Below, piece by piece: positions 16,590-26,439 of a DNA stretch of 64,000 bases. Source of the DNA: Crassaminicella profunda (GTDB lineage Bacteria > Bacillota > Clostridia > Peptostreptococcales > Thermotaleaceae); contig NZ_CP082326.1 of the NCBI RefSeq assembly GCF_019884785.1, positions 861,355 to 925,354 of the forward strand, read 5' to 3'. The translations under genes were made by a program, and so were the position numbers. The number at the start of each line of letters is the position of its first letter. Position 1 is the stretch's first letter. Below the pieces are notes generated by a model. That model was not told where the DNA came from, made no database searches, and saw only the letters and a program-made list of their open reading frames with translations.

Positions 16590-18380
16590 ATGAAATTTTA
16601 CTCGCCCTTGTCTTTTTTTTATTTATTGGCAGGTGTACCCATTATATTGATGTATTTATTGAAAAAGCAACATGAAGAGAAAAAAATACCGAGTACTTAT
16701 CTTTGGGAAAAAGCTTTAAGAGATATGGAGGCCAATAAGCCTTGGCAAAAATTAAGGAAAAATATTCTTTTATTTTTACAACTACTGATTACTTTGTGTA
16801 TTGTTTTTTTTCTAAGCAATCCCTATATTTTATCAGATAAAATTGATGGAGAAAATATAATCATTATGCTAGACAAATCTGCAAGTATGCAAAGTACAGA
16901 TGTGGAAAAAAGCAGATTTGATGCTGCGAAAGAGGAAATCAGAAAGCTTATAGATGGTTTAAGTCCAAATACTTATGTAACCCTTATGACTGTAGAAAAT
17001 ACGCCTCAAATTGTTGCAAAGACAAAGGACAAAAGATTATTAAAAAGAAAACTATCTACTATTGATGTTGGAAATGGTAATGATCATGTAGAAGAAGCCA
17101 TAAAAGTAGTAAAAGCTATGATGAAAGATAAAAATCATAAAATACTTTATTATACAGATAAAGGGATAAAAGAATCCATTTCGAACATGGTAGTAAAAAA
17201 TATACATGGAGATGGAAAAAATATAGCGATTGAAAATATAGCCCATCGTATGGAGGAAGATGGAATAAGCGTGTTGATAAACGTGACCAACTTTTCAGAT
17301 GAAGCTTTCAAGGGAGATCTTATTCTTTATACGGATGAAACTGTTTTTGATGTAAAGACCATTGAGATAAAATCAAATGAAAAGAAAAATTATTATTTTA
17401 GAAAAATACCTAAAAAGATCAATCTTATAAAAGGAGAAATAGATATAGAGGATAGTTTTAAGCTAGATAATGAAAGGTATCATATGGTACACAGTAATCC
17501 TTCTAGTAAAGTATTATTAACGAGTAAACAAAATATATTTTTAGAAAAAGCTATTGGCATCAATAAAACTATTAACCTTTACAAAGCGAATGAAATTATG
17601 GAAGATTTATCAGGATATGATCTTTATGTTTATGATGGATTAGTTCCTAAAGTTTTACCTAAAGATGGGAATATCATCCTATTTAATCCTCCAATAGGCA
17701 ATGGAATCATTAAGGTAAAAGGGAAAAGTAAGGCGGGTAGATGGAAACAAAAAAATGATCCTATATTTAATGCTGTAGATATAGATTTTAATGCTGATGA
17801 AGTAAAAAAACTAGTAGTTCCTAAATGGGCAAATCCTACATTATTTTCAGATGATGAACCTGTAATGTTTAAAGGACAAAAGGGAAATCAGAAAATCTTC
17901 GTAGTAGGGTTTGATTTACATCATACAGATTTCCCATTAAAAATAGATTTTCCTATTTTTGTACAAAATCTATTAGAGGATGCTTTAAGCTTAAATAGAC
18001 AAGATCAAATAGAGGTAATAGCAGGAAATCCCATTAAGATTGATGTACTCCCTAAAAGTGAAGAAGTGATTGTGAAAAGTCCTAAAGGAGATGAGTTAAA
18101 AATAGGCCCCCCTTTCCCATTAGCACCTTTTACAGATACTAATGAAGTGGGTGTTTATACAATCAAACAAACATATGGTGGGGAGCAATTAAAAAATTAT
18201 TTTGTATCTAATATAGATACAAAGAAGGAATCCGATATAGGTTTTTTTTATGAGAATAAAAATAATATAGAAGAAAAGAAAGATTCAATAAAGATAGGAA
18301 GAAATCTAAAAAATATCTTTTTATGGATGGTATTGATCTTACTTTTAGTAGAATGGGTGGTGTATCATGGTGACTATTAA
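16590..18380 (+). CDS. BatA-like membrane protein with VWA domain
   Basis: A 596-residue protein. The N-terminal BatA/aerotolerance-type segment has two transmembrane helices (about residues 5-22 and 58-78) around STYLWEKALRDME. A VWA domain from about 85 to 250 has a metal site MLDKSASMQ. A long beta-rich region follows and a C-terminal helix ends the protein (about 572-592). It starts 4 bp after the DUF58 stop and overlaps the next gene by 14 bases. It is probably membrane-anchored, with the VWA domain placed to bind a partner under MoxR control. Confidence 0.9.
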   Translation: MKFYSPLSFFYLLAGVPIILMYLLKKQHEEKKIPSTYLWEKALRDMEANKPWQKLRKNILLFLQLLITLCIVFFLSNPYILSDKIDGENIIIMLDKSASMQSTDVEKSRFDAAKEEIRKLIDGLSPNTYVTLMTVENTPQIVAKTKDKRLLKRKLSTIDVGNGNDHVEEAIKVVKAMMKDKNHKILYYTDKGIKESISNMVVKNIHGDGKNIAIENIAHRMEEDGISVLINVTNFSDEAFKGDLILYTDETVFDVKTIEIKSNEKKNYYFRKIPKKINLIKGEIDIEDSFKLDNERYHMVHSNPSSKVLLTSKQNIFLEKAIGINKTINLYKANEIMEDLSGYDLYVYDGLVPKVLPKDGNIILFNPPIGNGIIKVKGKSKAGRWKQKNDPIFNAVDIDFNADEVKKLVVPKWANPTLFSDDEPVMFKGQKGNQKIFVVGFDLHHTDFPLKIDFPIFVQNLLEDALSLNRQDQIEVIAGNPIKIDVLPKSEEVIVKSPKGDELKIGPPFPLAPFTDTNEVGVYTIKQTYGGEQLKNYFVSNIDTKKESDIGFFYENKNNIEEKKDSIKIGRNLKNIFLWMVLILLLVEWVVYHGDY

Positions 18381-21114
18381 TTTTAATGATCCCATTTTAT
18401 TGTTATTGATTCCATTTTCTTTAATCTTTCTATTCTACTTTGTTAGAAATGGGAAAATGGAAAAAAGAAGAAAAAATAGATTGTTTTTAATGAGAAGTTT
18501 AATCATTATTTTGACAATCCTTTCTTTAAGTGGACTACATATAAAATCTTATGTAGATCAAGTTACTACTATATTTGCAGTTGATTTGTCAGAAAGTACA
18601 TTAAAAAATAAGGATGATTTTAAAGCTTTTATAGAAGAATCCTTAAAATATACTTCTAAGAATGACCAAGTAGGGGTATTGACTTTCGGAAAGGAAATAC
18701 AAATAGAAACTTCCTTATCAGATACTATAAAAAATATAGAATTTCAAACAAATCCAGGGAAAAACTATACCAATATAGAAAATGCTTTGAAGATTTCTAG
18801 AAGTATTATTCCAGAGGAGAGTAGAAAAAGGATTGTTCTTTTGAGTGATGGCGAAGAGAATATAGGCAATAGCATGAATGAAGCCTTTTTGATGAAAGAG
18901 GAGAATATTGATTTTAAAGTGCTAAAATTGAATAAAAATATAGGGAAGGAAGTACAGCTTAGCAGTGTAGAGGTTCCAAAAATCTTGTATGAAAATCAAA
19001 GCTTTGGAATTAAAATCAATATTTGGAGCAACATAGCTACAAATGTTAAAATAAAGCTTTATTCAGGAAGAAGTCTTGTAGGAGAAAAAGAAGTGTTCGT
19101 GCAAAAAGGAGAAAATTCTTTTGTCTTTAAGGATGTAGCAAAAAGTAATGGATTTGGTTCTTATAAGGTAGTGATTGATCCTAAGCAGGATACCAATATG
19201 GAGAATAATACTTATGAGACTTATACAGAGGTACAAGGAAAGCCAAAGATTTTATTAATAGATGGAGAAAGTAATGGGGGAAGAGAACTAAGTAAAATAT
19301 TAAAAAGTGCAGCACTAGATGTAAATACTATAAAAGCACAGCAAGCTCCCCAAAATATAGCTGAACTATCAAAATATAAGACAGTGATTATGTGTGATGT
19401 ATCCTTAGAAAATATCCATAGTGAATTTATAAACGCCTTAAAAGCATATGTGAGAGATTATGGAGGAGGACTTTTCGTTACAGGAGGAGAAAATAGTTTT
19501 GCATTAGGAGGATATTACAAAACTCCTTTAGAAGAAATTTTACCTGTAGATATGGAAATGAAAGTAAAAGGAAAAGTACCTAATTTAGGGCTTATGCTAG
19601 TTATAGATAAATCTGGAAGTATGGAAAGTGGCCAATATGGGTTAAGTAAAATAAATATTGCCAAGGAAGCTGCAATAAAGGCTGTTCATTCATTAAAGTC
19701 AAAGGACAAAATAGGGGTGATTGCCTTTGATGGGGCTGCACAGTGGGTTGTACCATTATCTTCAGTGGATGATGAGGAGAATATAAAAAGGAGTATTGGC
19801 ACCATCAGAGCAGGGGGAGGTACAAGTATTGTTCCAGCATTAGATGAAGCGTATAATGCATTAAAGGATACAGATACAAAATTGAAGCATATTATTTTAT
19901 TAACAGATGGACAGGCTGAAAGATACGGCTATACAAGTTTAATAGAAGAGATGAAAAAGAAAGGGATTACCATATCTACTGTGGCAGTAGGAGAGGGTGC
20001 AGATACCTCGCTTCTTGAAGGAATTGCTAAGAGTGGTCGTGGAAGATATTACTTTGTAGATGAATTTTCAACCATTCCTCAGATTTTTACAAAAGAGACT
20101 TTTCTTGCATCAAAGTCCTATATCAATAATAGGACATTTACCCCTAAAGTTGGTATTTTTCATGATATTTTAAATCCTTTAGCAGGTAATATTCCTGATT
20201 TGGGTGGATATATTGGAAGCTGCGCAAAACCGCGAGCTCGTATCCTTCTTGTGAGTGATAAAGAAGACCCAATCCTTTCAATTTGGCAGTATGGATTAGG
20301 AAAAAGTGTTGCATGGACATCTGATGTAAATGGAAAGTGGACAAAAAACTATCTTCATTCTGATGAAGGGATTAAATTTTTTAAAAATATGGTGGAATGG
20401 ACATTTTCTAAAAATGAAAACAATCGGTTGCAAGTAGATACAAATAGTACAGGAAAAAAGGGTGAAATCATAGTAAAAAATATAGGAAATTTTGAAGAAG
20501 GATATAAAGCAAAAGCAACTATTATTACACCATCCCTTGAAAAGATAGAGATGAAACTTGATCCAATAAGTCCTGGAACCTATAAGAATGAATTTGCTTC
20601 TTTAGAAAAGGGAATTTATATGATCAATGTGAATCAATATAAAGGCGATAAATTAGTGAATACTAAAAAGCAAGGAATGGTTGTAAATTATTCTAAGGAA
20701 TATGATTTTGCAGATAGAAAAAATAATTTGGAAGGACTTGTATATCAAACTGGAGGAATGTTTATTGAAAGGCCAGAAGAAGTTTTTGCAAAAGATTTAG
20801 ATCCTGTATATGGTTCAAAGGATTTATCTAGAATGCTTATGATCATAGCTTTGATATTATTTGTTATAGATATTGCTTTAAGAAGGTTAAATATAAGATG
20901 GAAGAGATTTAAGTTAATAGAAAATAATATTAGCAAAAAGGTAAGTAAAGTTCCTTTCAATGTAAAACCATCGAAAAATAATAGCATAAAAGATCCTATA
21001 GATGAAGATAAGAAAGAAGAGAAAAAAACAGTAAAAATAAAAGAACATGAACGTAAGGGAAAAACAATAGATACATCTAGATTGTTAAAGGCAAAAGATA
21101 AGAGAAAAAGATAA
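18367..21114 (+). CDS. Large membrane protein with two VWA-like domains around a GATase-like domain
   Basis: 915 residues. Two N-terminal helices (about 8-25, 38-55) precede a first VWA-like domain (site AVDLSEST). A glutamine-amidotransferase-like segment (about 295-390, YVRDYGGGLFVTGGENSFAL) leads into a second, classical VWA domain (site LVIDKSGSMES, residues about 410-590). After a beta-rich region, a helix near 825-842 and a basic Lys-rich cytoplasmic tail end the protein. Two intact MIDAS motifs in one chain are notable. It is last in the operon and is followed by a terminator. Confidence 0.9.
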   Translation: MVTINFNDPILLLLIPFSLIFLFYFVRNGKMEKRRKNRLFLMRSLIIILTILSLSGLHIKSYVDQVTTIFAVDLSESTLKNKDDFKAFIEESLKYTSKNDQVGVLTFGKEIQIETSLSDTIKNIEFQTNPGKNYTNIENALKISRSIIPEESRKRIVLLSDGEENIGNSMNEAFLMKEENIDFKVLKLNKNIGKEVQLSSVEVPKILYENQSFGIKINIWSNIATNVKIKLYSGRSLVGEKEVFVQKGENSFVFKDVAKSNGFGSYKVVIDPKQDTNMENNTYETYTEVQGKPKILLIDGESNGGRELSKILKSAALDVNTIKAQQAPQNIAELSKYKTVIMCDVSLENIHSEFINALKAYVRDYGGGLFVTGGENSFALGGYYKTPLEEILPVDMEMKVKGKVPNLGLMLVIDKSGSMESGQYGLSKINIAKEAAIKAVHSLKSKDKIGVIAFDGAAQWVVPLSSVDDEENIKRSIGTIRAGGGTSIVPALDEAYNALKDTDTKLKHIILLTDGQAERYGYTSLIEEMKKKGITISTVAVGEGADTSLLEGIAKSGRGRYYFVDEFSTIPQIFTKETFLASKSYINNRTFTPKVGIFHDILNPLAGNIPDLGGYIGSCAKPRARILLVSDKEDPILSIWQYGLGKSVAWTSDVNGKWTKNYLHSDEGIKFFKNMVEWTFSKNENNRLQVDTNSTGKKGEIIVKNIGNFEEGYKAKATIITPSLEKIEMKLDPISPGTYKNEFASLEKGIYMINVNQYKGDKLVNTKKQGMVVNYSKEYDFADRKNNLEGLVYQTGGMFIERPEEVFAKDLDPVYGSKDLSRMLMIIALILFVIDIALRRLNIRWKRFKLIENNISKKVSKVPFNVKPSKNNSIKDPIDEDKKEEKKTVKIKEHERKGKTIDTSRLLKAKDKRKR

Positions 21115-21123
21115 TAGATGGAT

Positions 21124-21158
21124 AACAGTAAATTAAAATAGATTTACTGTTATTTTTT
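21124..21158 (+). terminator. Terminator of the VWA/MoxR/ABC operon
   Basis: A perfect 10-bp stem (AACAGTAAAT with ATTTACTGTT) followed by ATTTTTT. Confidence 0.85.
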
Positions 21159-21256
21159 GTCGAAAAAACAAAAAACACATTGTTATATATGTAACAAAAG
21201 CGTATACTATTCTAGTATTCATTAGATTTGGGAAAAAAGAGGTGAGGGATGAAAAC

Positions 21257-23614
21257 ATGAAATTTCAAAGGAGTATAAAAACGAAAATATTAATGATGGT
21301 TTTGATAGCCAGTTTAACTATTGCTTCAGTGATCATTTTTATATCAGAAAATATGTCTATAAACACTTTAAAAAACCTACTGGGGGAGCATGAAGTAAAT
21401 AGTGTAGCATTATATGCTGAAATCATTGGAGGCTGGTTTGAAGAAAGAATGGATGAAATAGAAATTTATGCTAATAATCCATTTATAAGAGACATGAATT
21501 GGGAAAAGATAGAACCTTATTTACAAGAAGAGATAAAGAATAAATTAGATATTTATGATACTTTTTTTATTGCAGATAAAACTGGAAAATGTAAGGATTT
21601 ATTATTAGAGAATAGTTCCAATATTAAAGAAAGAGCATATTTTAAAGAGGCCATGGAAGGAAAAACCATAGTCTCTAATCCAATAATTGCAAACTCAACA
21701 GGAAATCAAGTTGTTGTGGTAGTAGCTCCTATTAAAAGTGCAACAGGAGAAGTAATAGGTGTTATGGGGGCCGATGTAAATTTAATAAAACTAAATTATT
21801 TTATAAAAAAATTTAAAATAGAACATCTTGATTCCTATTCTTATTTGGTAACAAAAGATGGATTAAATATTACTCATCCTGATCATGAAAAGATTATGAA
21901 AAGGAATAGTCATCATGTGTTAGATGAAAAGGATATGCAAAAGAAAGGTGATTTACTAAAAATTTTAGAAGATTCAAAAGGGTATATTCATACGGAAGAT
22001 GCTATTCCTAGTATATCTTACTTTCATGAAGTTCCCAATACAGATGGATGGAAAATTATTACCAAAATACCTATACAATATATTAAACAGCCTATTCGTA
22101 AAATCACTAAAATGCTGTTTTTTATAGGTGTGGTAGGGGTTGTTTTAGCAAACATTGTAGGATTTATCATGGCTAATAAAATAGCAAATCCTATTATTCA
22201 GTTAAATCAAGTTTTTAGAAAAGCAGCAAAAGGAGATTTAACAGTTCGAGCAGAAATTGATTCTCAAGATGAAATTGGAAGAGCTGCAAAAAGCTTTAAT
22301 GTAATGATGGAAACCATTCGCTATATGACTTACTATGATCCATTAACAGATTTACCAAATAGAGGTTTCTTTGGCAAACAGCTAAAGTTTGCATTATCCC
22401 ATGCCAAACGAAATAAAGAAAAAATAGGGGTAATGGTTATTGGTTTAGATCGATTTAAAACGATTAATGATACTTTTGGACATAATATAGGAGATCAGCT
22501 GCTGAGAGCAGTTGCTAAAGAACTGAAAAATTGTGTAGAAGAAGAGGATGTTGTTTCTCGAATAGGAGGAGGAGAATTTACTATACTTCTTCCTGAGATT
22601 TGGGAAAATAAAAATCCTGCTAAAATTGCACAAAAAATACTATTTGTAATGAATAAGCCTTGGAAAATAGATGGAAATGAATTTTACATAAGCGCTAGTA
22701 TTGGAATTGCATATTTTCCTGATGATGGAGTAGATGAATTGACCCTATTAAAGAATGCAGATACAGCACTACATCGTGTTAAAGAAAAAGGAGGAAATCA
22801 TTATCAATTTTATGCACCATCTATGAATGAAAATTTGATGGAGAAATTGGATATAGATAAAGACCTACATGATGTGTTAGAAAATGAAGAGCTTTTAGTA
22901 TATTATCAACCTAAAGTGGATACCCATACCAGAAATATTATTGGAATGGAAGCTTTAGTAAGGTGGAAGCATCCTAAAAAGGGAATGATTTCTCCTGCCA
23001 CATTTATTCCGTTAGCTGAAGAGAATGGATGTATCTTATCTATAGGAGAATGGGTACTACATACAGCTTGCAAACAGAACAAATTGTGGCAGGATGAAGG
23101 ATATGAGCCTATAACAGTAGCCGTAAATATTTCTGCTCGTCAGTTTCAGCAGCCAAATTTTGTAGATCTAGTTAGAAAGGTTTTAAAAGAGACAGAATTA
23201 GATCCAAGATATTTAGAATTAGAAATCACAGAAAGTATTGCTGTTGAGGATATAGAATATACTATTGAGATATTAAATCAATTAAAAGAAATGAATATAC
23301 AAATAGCAATGGACGATTTTGGAACGGGTTATTCTTCCCTTAGTTATTTGAAGAGATTTGCAATTGATCATTTAAAAATTGATCAATCCTTTGTGAAAGA
23401 TATTATTTCAAATAAGAATGATCAAGCCATTGCTTCTACAATTATTGCTATGGGGAATCGTTTAAATCTTAAAGTAACTGCAGAAGGAGTAGAAACGAAG
23501 GAGCAACTCGATTTTCTGGAAAAAGAAAATTGTCAGTATATACAAGGATATTTATTTAGCAAGCCTGTACCAGCTAAAGAGTTTGAAAAGATGATAAAAG
23601 TAAAAAAAATCTAG
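21257..23614 (+). CDS. Membrane-bound GGDEF-EAL protein with Cache sensor (probable c-di-GMP phosphodiesterase)
   Basis: About 785 residues: transmembrane helix (about 13-35), extracellular dCache-type sensor (about 45-275), second helix (about 290-312), HAMP (about 313-365), GGDEF domain (about 370-530) and EAL domain (about 545-785). The diguanylate cyclase signature is degenerate, GGGEF, lacking the metal-binding Asp/Glu. The EAL domain keeps EALVRWKHP and DDFGTGYSSL, so hydrolysis of c-di-GMP with a GTP-sensing GGDEF is the likely activity. The ATG start has GAGGTGAGGG upstream; a GTG 15 bases earlier is part of that site. Confidence 0.93.
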   Translation: MKFQRSIKTKILMMVLIASLTIASVIIFISENMSINTLKNLLGEHEVNSVALYAEIIGGWFEERMDEIEIYANNPFIRDMNWEKIEPYLQEEIKNKLDIYDTFFIADKTGKCKDLLLENSSNIKERAYFKEAMEGKTIVSNPIIANSTGNQVVVVVAPIKSATGEVIGVMGADVNLIKLNYFIKKFKIEHLDSYSYLVTKDGLNITHPDHEKIMKRNSHHVLDEKDMQKKGDLLKILEDSKGYIHTEDAIPSISYFHEVPNTDGWKIITKIPIQYIKQPIRKITKMLFFIGVVGVVLANIVGFIMANKIANPIIQLNQVFRKAAKGDLTVRAEIDSQDEIGRAAKSFNVMMETIRYMTYYDPLTDLPNRGFFGKQLKFALSHAKRNKEKIGVMVIGLDRFKTINDTFGHNIGDQLLRAVAKELKNCVEEEDVVSRIGGGEFTILLPEIWENKNPAKIAQKILFVMNKPWKIDGNEFYISASIGIAYFPDDGVDELTLLKNADTALHRVKEKGGNHYQFYAPSMNENLMEKLDIDKDLHDVLENEELLVYYQPKVDTHTRNIIGMEALVRWKHPKKGMISPATFIPLAEENGCILSIGEWVLHTACKQNKLWQDEGYEPITVAVNISARQFQQPNFVDLVRKVLKETELDPRYLELEITESIAVEDIEYTIEILNQLKEMNIQIAMDDFGTGYSSLSYLKRFAIDHLKIDQSFVKDIISNKNDQAIASTIIAMGNRLNLKVTAEGVETKEQLDFLEKENCQYIQGYLFSKPVPAKEFEKMIKVKKI

Positions 23615-23748
23615 GAAAAATAGAATCTAATCATATAGAAAAGCATGTCTGTAATTTTTAATAAGGCATGTTTTTGTTATTTTGTTTGTTATTGAATATA
23701 TTTTATAATAGAAAGAGGGAAAAAATAATAGGGAGAGGAGGGTGAAAA

Positions 23749-24573
23749 ATGGAAAGGTTAAAATTAGGAGTATGTCAAATGAAAGTCGAGGATGATTTGA
23801 ATAAAAATATTCAGCATGCTGAAGAAATGATTCGTAAAGCAGCTGAAAATGGAAGTAATCTTGTTGTGCTTCCAGAGATGTTTAATTGTCCTTATGAAAA
23901 CAAATATTTTCCGATATTTTCTGAAAAGTATCCTGGCAAGACGACAAATATGCTATCAGATTTAGCCAAAGAATTAGGCATATATATTGTTGGTGGTTCA
24001 ATTCCTGAAAAAGATAAAGATGTTTTTTATAATACCTCTTATGTATTTGATGAGCATGGAAATATGATTGGGAAGCATAGAAAGGTTCATTTATTTGATA
24101 TTGATGTTGAAGGGGGAATAAAATTTAAGGAATCTGATACCCTAGGATATGGAGAAAAAGTTACAGTAGTAGATACAAAATATTGTAAAATTGGTGTTGC
24201 CATATGCTATGATATGAGATTTCCAGAGCTGATGAGATTGATGGCTCTAGAAGGTGCACAAATTATTATTGTGCCAGCTGCTTTTAATATGACAACAGGA
24301 CCTGCTCATTGGGAAATTTTATTAAGAGCTAGAGCTTTAGATAATCAAGTATATTTTATTGCTGCTTCTCCATGTAGAAATTTAGATGCATCTTATCATG
24401 CTTATGGATATTCAACCATTGTAGATCCATGGGGAAAAATAGTTAGTCAGGCAGATGAAAAGGAATGTATCCTATATGGAGAGGTTGATTTTGAAAAGAT
24501 AGAAAAGATTAGAAGTGAACTTCCCTTGTTAAAGCATAGAAGGACAGATTTATATGAATTAAGCAAAAAGTAA
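23749..24573 (+). CDS. Nitrilase-superfamily amidohydrolase, omega-amidase (NIT2) like
   Basis: 274 residues with the nitrilase catalytic triad: Glu43 (VVLPEMF), Lys112 (HRKVHLFD) and Cys153 (AICYDMRFPE). The blocks YPGKTTNMLSDLAKE, NMTTGPAHWEILLRARA and DNQVYFIAASPCR fit the omega-amidase branch, which deamidates alpha-ketoglutaramate or alpha-ketosuccinamate left by glutamine/asparagine transaminases. GGAGAGGAGGGTG precedes the ATG. It is a single gene between terminators. Substrate assignment within the superfamily is moderately sure. Confidence 0.87.
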   Translation: MERLKLGVCQMKVEDDLNKNIQHAEEMIRKAAENGSNLVVLPEMFNCPYENKYFPIFSEKYPGKTTNMLSDLAKELGIYIVGGSIPEKDKDVFYNTSYVFDEHGNMIGKHRKVHLFDIDVEGGIKFKESDTLGYGEKVTVVDTKYCKIGVAICYDMRFPELMRLMALEGAQIIIVPAAFNMTTGPAHWEILLRARALDNQVYFIAASPCRNLDASYHAYGYSTIVDPWGKIVSQADEKECILYGEVDFEKIEKIRSELPLLKHRRTDLYELSKK

Positions 24574-24603
24574 AACTGAGGATTTTCCTCAGTTTTATTT
24601 TTT
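24572..24603. terminator. Bidirectional terminator between the nitrilase and PII-like genes
   Basis: An 11-bp perfect stem (AAAACTGAGGA with TCCTCAGTTTT) with a short loop and a T-tract on the plus side. It overlaps the stop region of the convergent PII-like gene. Confidence 0.85.
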
Positions 24604-24963
24604 TACTTCTTCAATTTTAGACCCCGTATGTTTTGAACCATAACATTCTAATACAGGTACAACAAACATAAATCCTACACCAGGTTTGTTGATATGATCT
24701 AATTCTTCTTTAATAAGATCAATTGTTTTTCTTAATTTATCTTCTTCGCGGATAACACTAATAACAGTTTTGTTATAAGGTTTGTTTCCTTCTACAAGTT
24801 TTCGAATACTTGAAAATATTGGAACATCTATTTGGTGTTCTAATAGTACTTTTCCCATGCCGACACTATCAACGGTTGTTGCGCCGACACCAACTTTATA
24901 AAATATATTGTGAATTTGATCTATTTTTTCTATTTCATTTAATATAAGAAATAAGGCATACAT
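24595..24963 (-). CDS. PII-like signalling protein
   Basis: A 122-residue protein of the PII (GlnB-like) fold: YALFLILNEIEKIDQIHNIF for beta1-alpha1, a short T-loop region, then NKTVISVIREEDKLRKTIDL and a tail GVGFMFVVPVLECYG. The canonical uridylylation Tyr of GlnB is not evident. It lies 21 bp downstream of a cation/proton antiporter gene behind AGGAGGGGAATAGG, so the two form an operon. A regulatory subunit for the antiporter, responding to a nucleotide, is the natural inference. Confidence 0.8.
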   Translation of the reverse strand: MYALFLILNEIEKIDQIHNIFYKVGVGATTVDSVGMGKVLLEHQIDVPIFSSIRKLVEGNKPYNKTVISVIREEDKLRKTIDLIKEELDHINKPGVGFMFVVPVLECYGSKHTGSKIEEVKK

Positions 24964-24984
24964 CCTATTCCCCTCCTTTAAAAA

Positions 24985-26157
24985 TTATAAATGAGCTTCT
25001 TCTGCTTTTATTATAGCATTTTTGGTAGCTAATGGGCCTACTATTTCTGTAATAATAGTTGTGGCTAAAAGAATTGTTATTACTAGGGAACCTAGTTCTG
25101 TACCAGGAAATTCTCTGTTTACAACAATTGCAAGTCCTACAGCTACCCCTACTTGAGATAATAATCCAAAACCAATATATTTTTTTACTACCTTAGGTGC
25201 ATCAGAAATGATTCCTCCAACAGAAGCCCCTAATACTTTTCCTATGATTCTAAATAGTAAATAGCAAACCCCAATGATTCCTATATGAGGAAGCAAGGAT
25301 ATATCCAATCTTGCGCCTGCTAATGTAAAAAATGCTGCAATGATTGGTGGTGAAAAACTTTCAACACTTGAGAAGGCTCTTCTACTGTTAGAAGATATAT
25401 TTGCAATAACAATCCCTAAAGCCATTGCACAAAGGAGTGGAGATAAATGAAATTTAGTAGCTACGCCAACAAGTAATATGATCATTCCTGTAATAAAGGG
25501 AAGTAGCTCTCCTTCTTTTTTAGAGATTTTTACTAGATAGGTTAAAATAACCCCAAGTACTGCACCAACTAGAATAGAGAGTACAATCTCCATAATTGGA
25601 TGTACTAAAATTTTATAAAGGGTAACAGTTTCATGTTTGATGAATACTTTTGCTACAGAAGAAGCAATGGCATAAATCATAAGGCATATAGCATCATCTA
25701 TGGCTACAACTCCAAGCAAAGTACTGGTCAAAGGGCCTTTCGCATTGTATTCTCTTAAAACCATGACTGTTGCTGCTGGAGCAGTAGCAGAAGATACAGC
25801 TCCTAAGATTAAAGCTGTAGATATGTTTTTTGTTAATAAATAGGTAATGGCAGTTACGAATAAAAATGCTGCTAAAGCTTCACAAGTTGCAATAATAAAT
25901 ATAGATTTACCTAATTTTTTAATAACGGATAGTTGAAGCTCACTTCCTATGTTAAAAGCAATGATTCCTAAAGCAAAATCACTTAAAAAAGATAATTTTT
26001 CTATCATTTCTCCATTAACAATATTAAAACCAGATGTTCCCAATAAAAGACCTGCTATGATATATCCAGCAACAGCTGGAACCTTAAATCTGTTCATGAG
26101 CTTTCCAAATAAAATACCTACAATAAGAGCAATACCTAAACTGATAAATGGATTCAT
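24985..26157 (-). CDS. Cation:proton antiporter (CPA2/KefB-NapA type membrane domain)
   Basis: 390 residues, nearly all in 12-13 hydrophobic helices. Family blocks: VPAVAGYIIAGLLLGTSGFN near the N-terminus, an extended-helix region ATAPAATVMVLREY and GVVAIDDAICLMIYAI with the ion-binding Asp pair. It lacks the C-terminal RCK/TrkA domain of KefB-type proteins, and the PII-like protein encoded next may fill that regulatory place. It exchanges Na+ or K+ for protons at the cytoplasmic membrane; ion choice is not readable. Confidence 0.88.
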   Translation of the reverse strand: MNPFISLGIALIVGILFGKLMNRFKVPAVAGYIIAGLLLGTSGFNIVNGEMIEKLSFLSDFALGIIAFNIGSELQLSVIKKLGKSIFIIATCEALAAFLFVTAITYLLTKNISTALILGAVSSATAPAATVMVLREYNAKGPLTSTLLGVVAIDDAICLMIYAIASSVAKVFIKHETVTLYKILVHPIMEIVLSILVGAVLGVILTYLVKISKKEGELLPFITGMIILLVGVATKFHLSPLLCAMALGIVIANISSNSRRAFSSVESFSPPIIAAFFTLAGARLDISLLPHIGIIGVCYLLFRIIGKVLGASVGGIISDAPKVVKKYIGFGLLSQVGVAVGLAIVVNREFPGTELGSLVITILLATTIITEIVGPLATKNAIIKAEEAHL

Positions 26158-26408
26158 AAGTTAACACCTCACTTGTTTAATTTTTAGTGCAAGCCATAAT
26201 ACGTAGAAGTACTATAAATTTGCGCCTAACCTATATACTATTCCTAATAATAAAATAAGTAAAATTCTATTTGAATCAAAAAAGCTTTGTATTTTGTCAT
26301 ATTTTCTGTTTATTTAAGTTTTTGTATGTTGTATACAGTGACACGATAGATTTCTCTATCTTTCATAAATGAAAAGCTTTTCAATGAAGAATATAAAGAG
26401 AAAATATA

Positions 26409-26437
26409 AAAAAGCACCCAATTTTGGGTGCTTTTTA
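26409..26437. terminator. Terminator of the NhaC-type gene
   Basis: A perfect 12-bp stem (AAAAAGCACCCA with TGGGTGCTTTTT) with a 4-base loop. The symmetric A/T flanks allow function in both directions. Confidence 0.85.
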
Positions 26438-26439
26438 GA

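Noticed and set aside
23636-23680. Terminator after the GGDEF-EAL gene
   Set aside because: The GCATG arms pair only weakly, with a long loop and a mismatch. The T-run is present but the stem is too poor to call.
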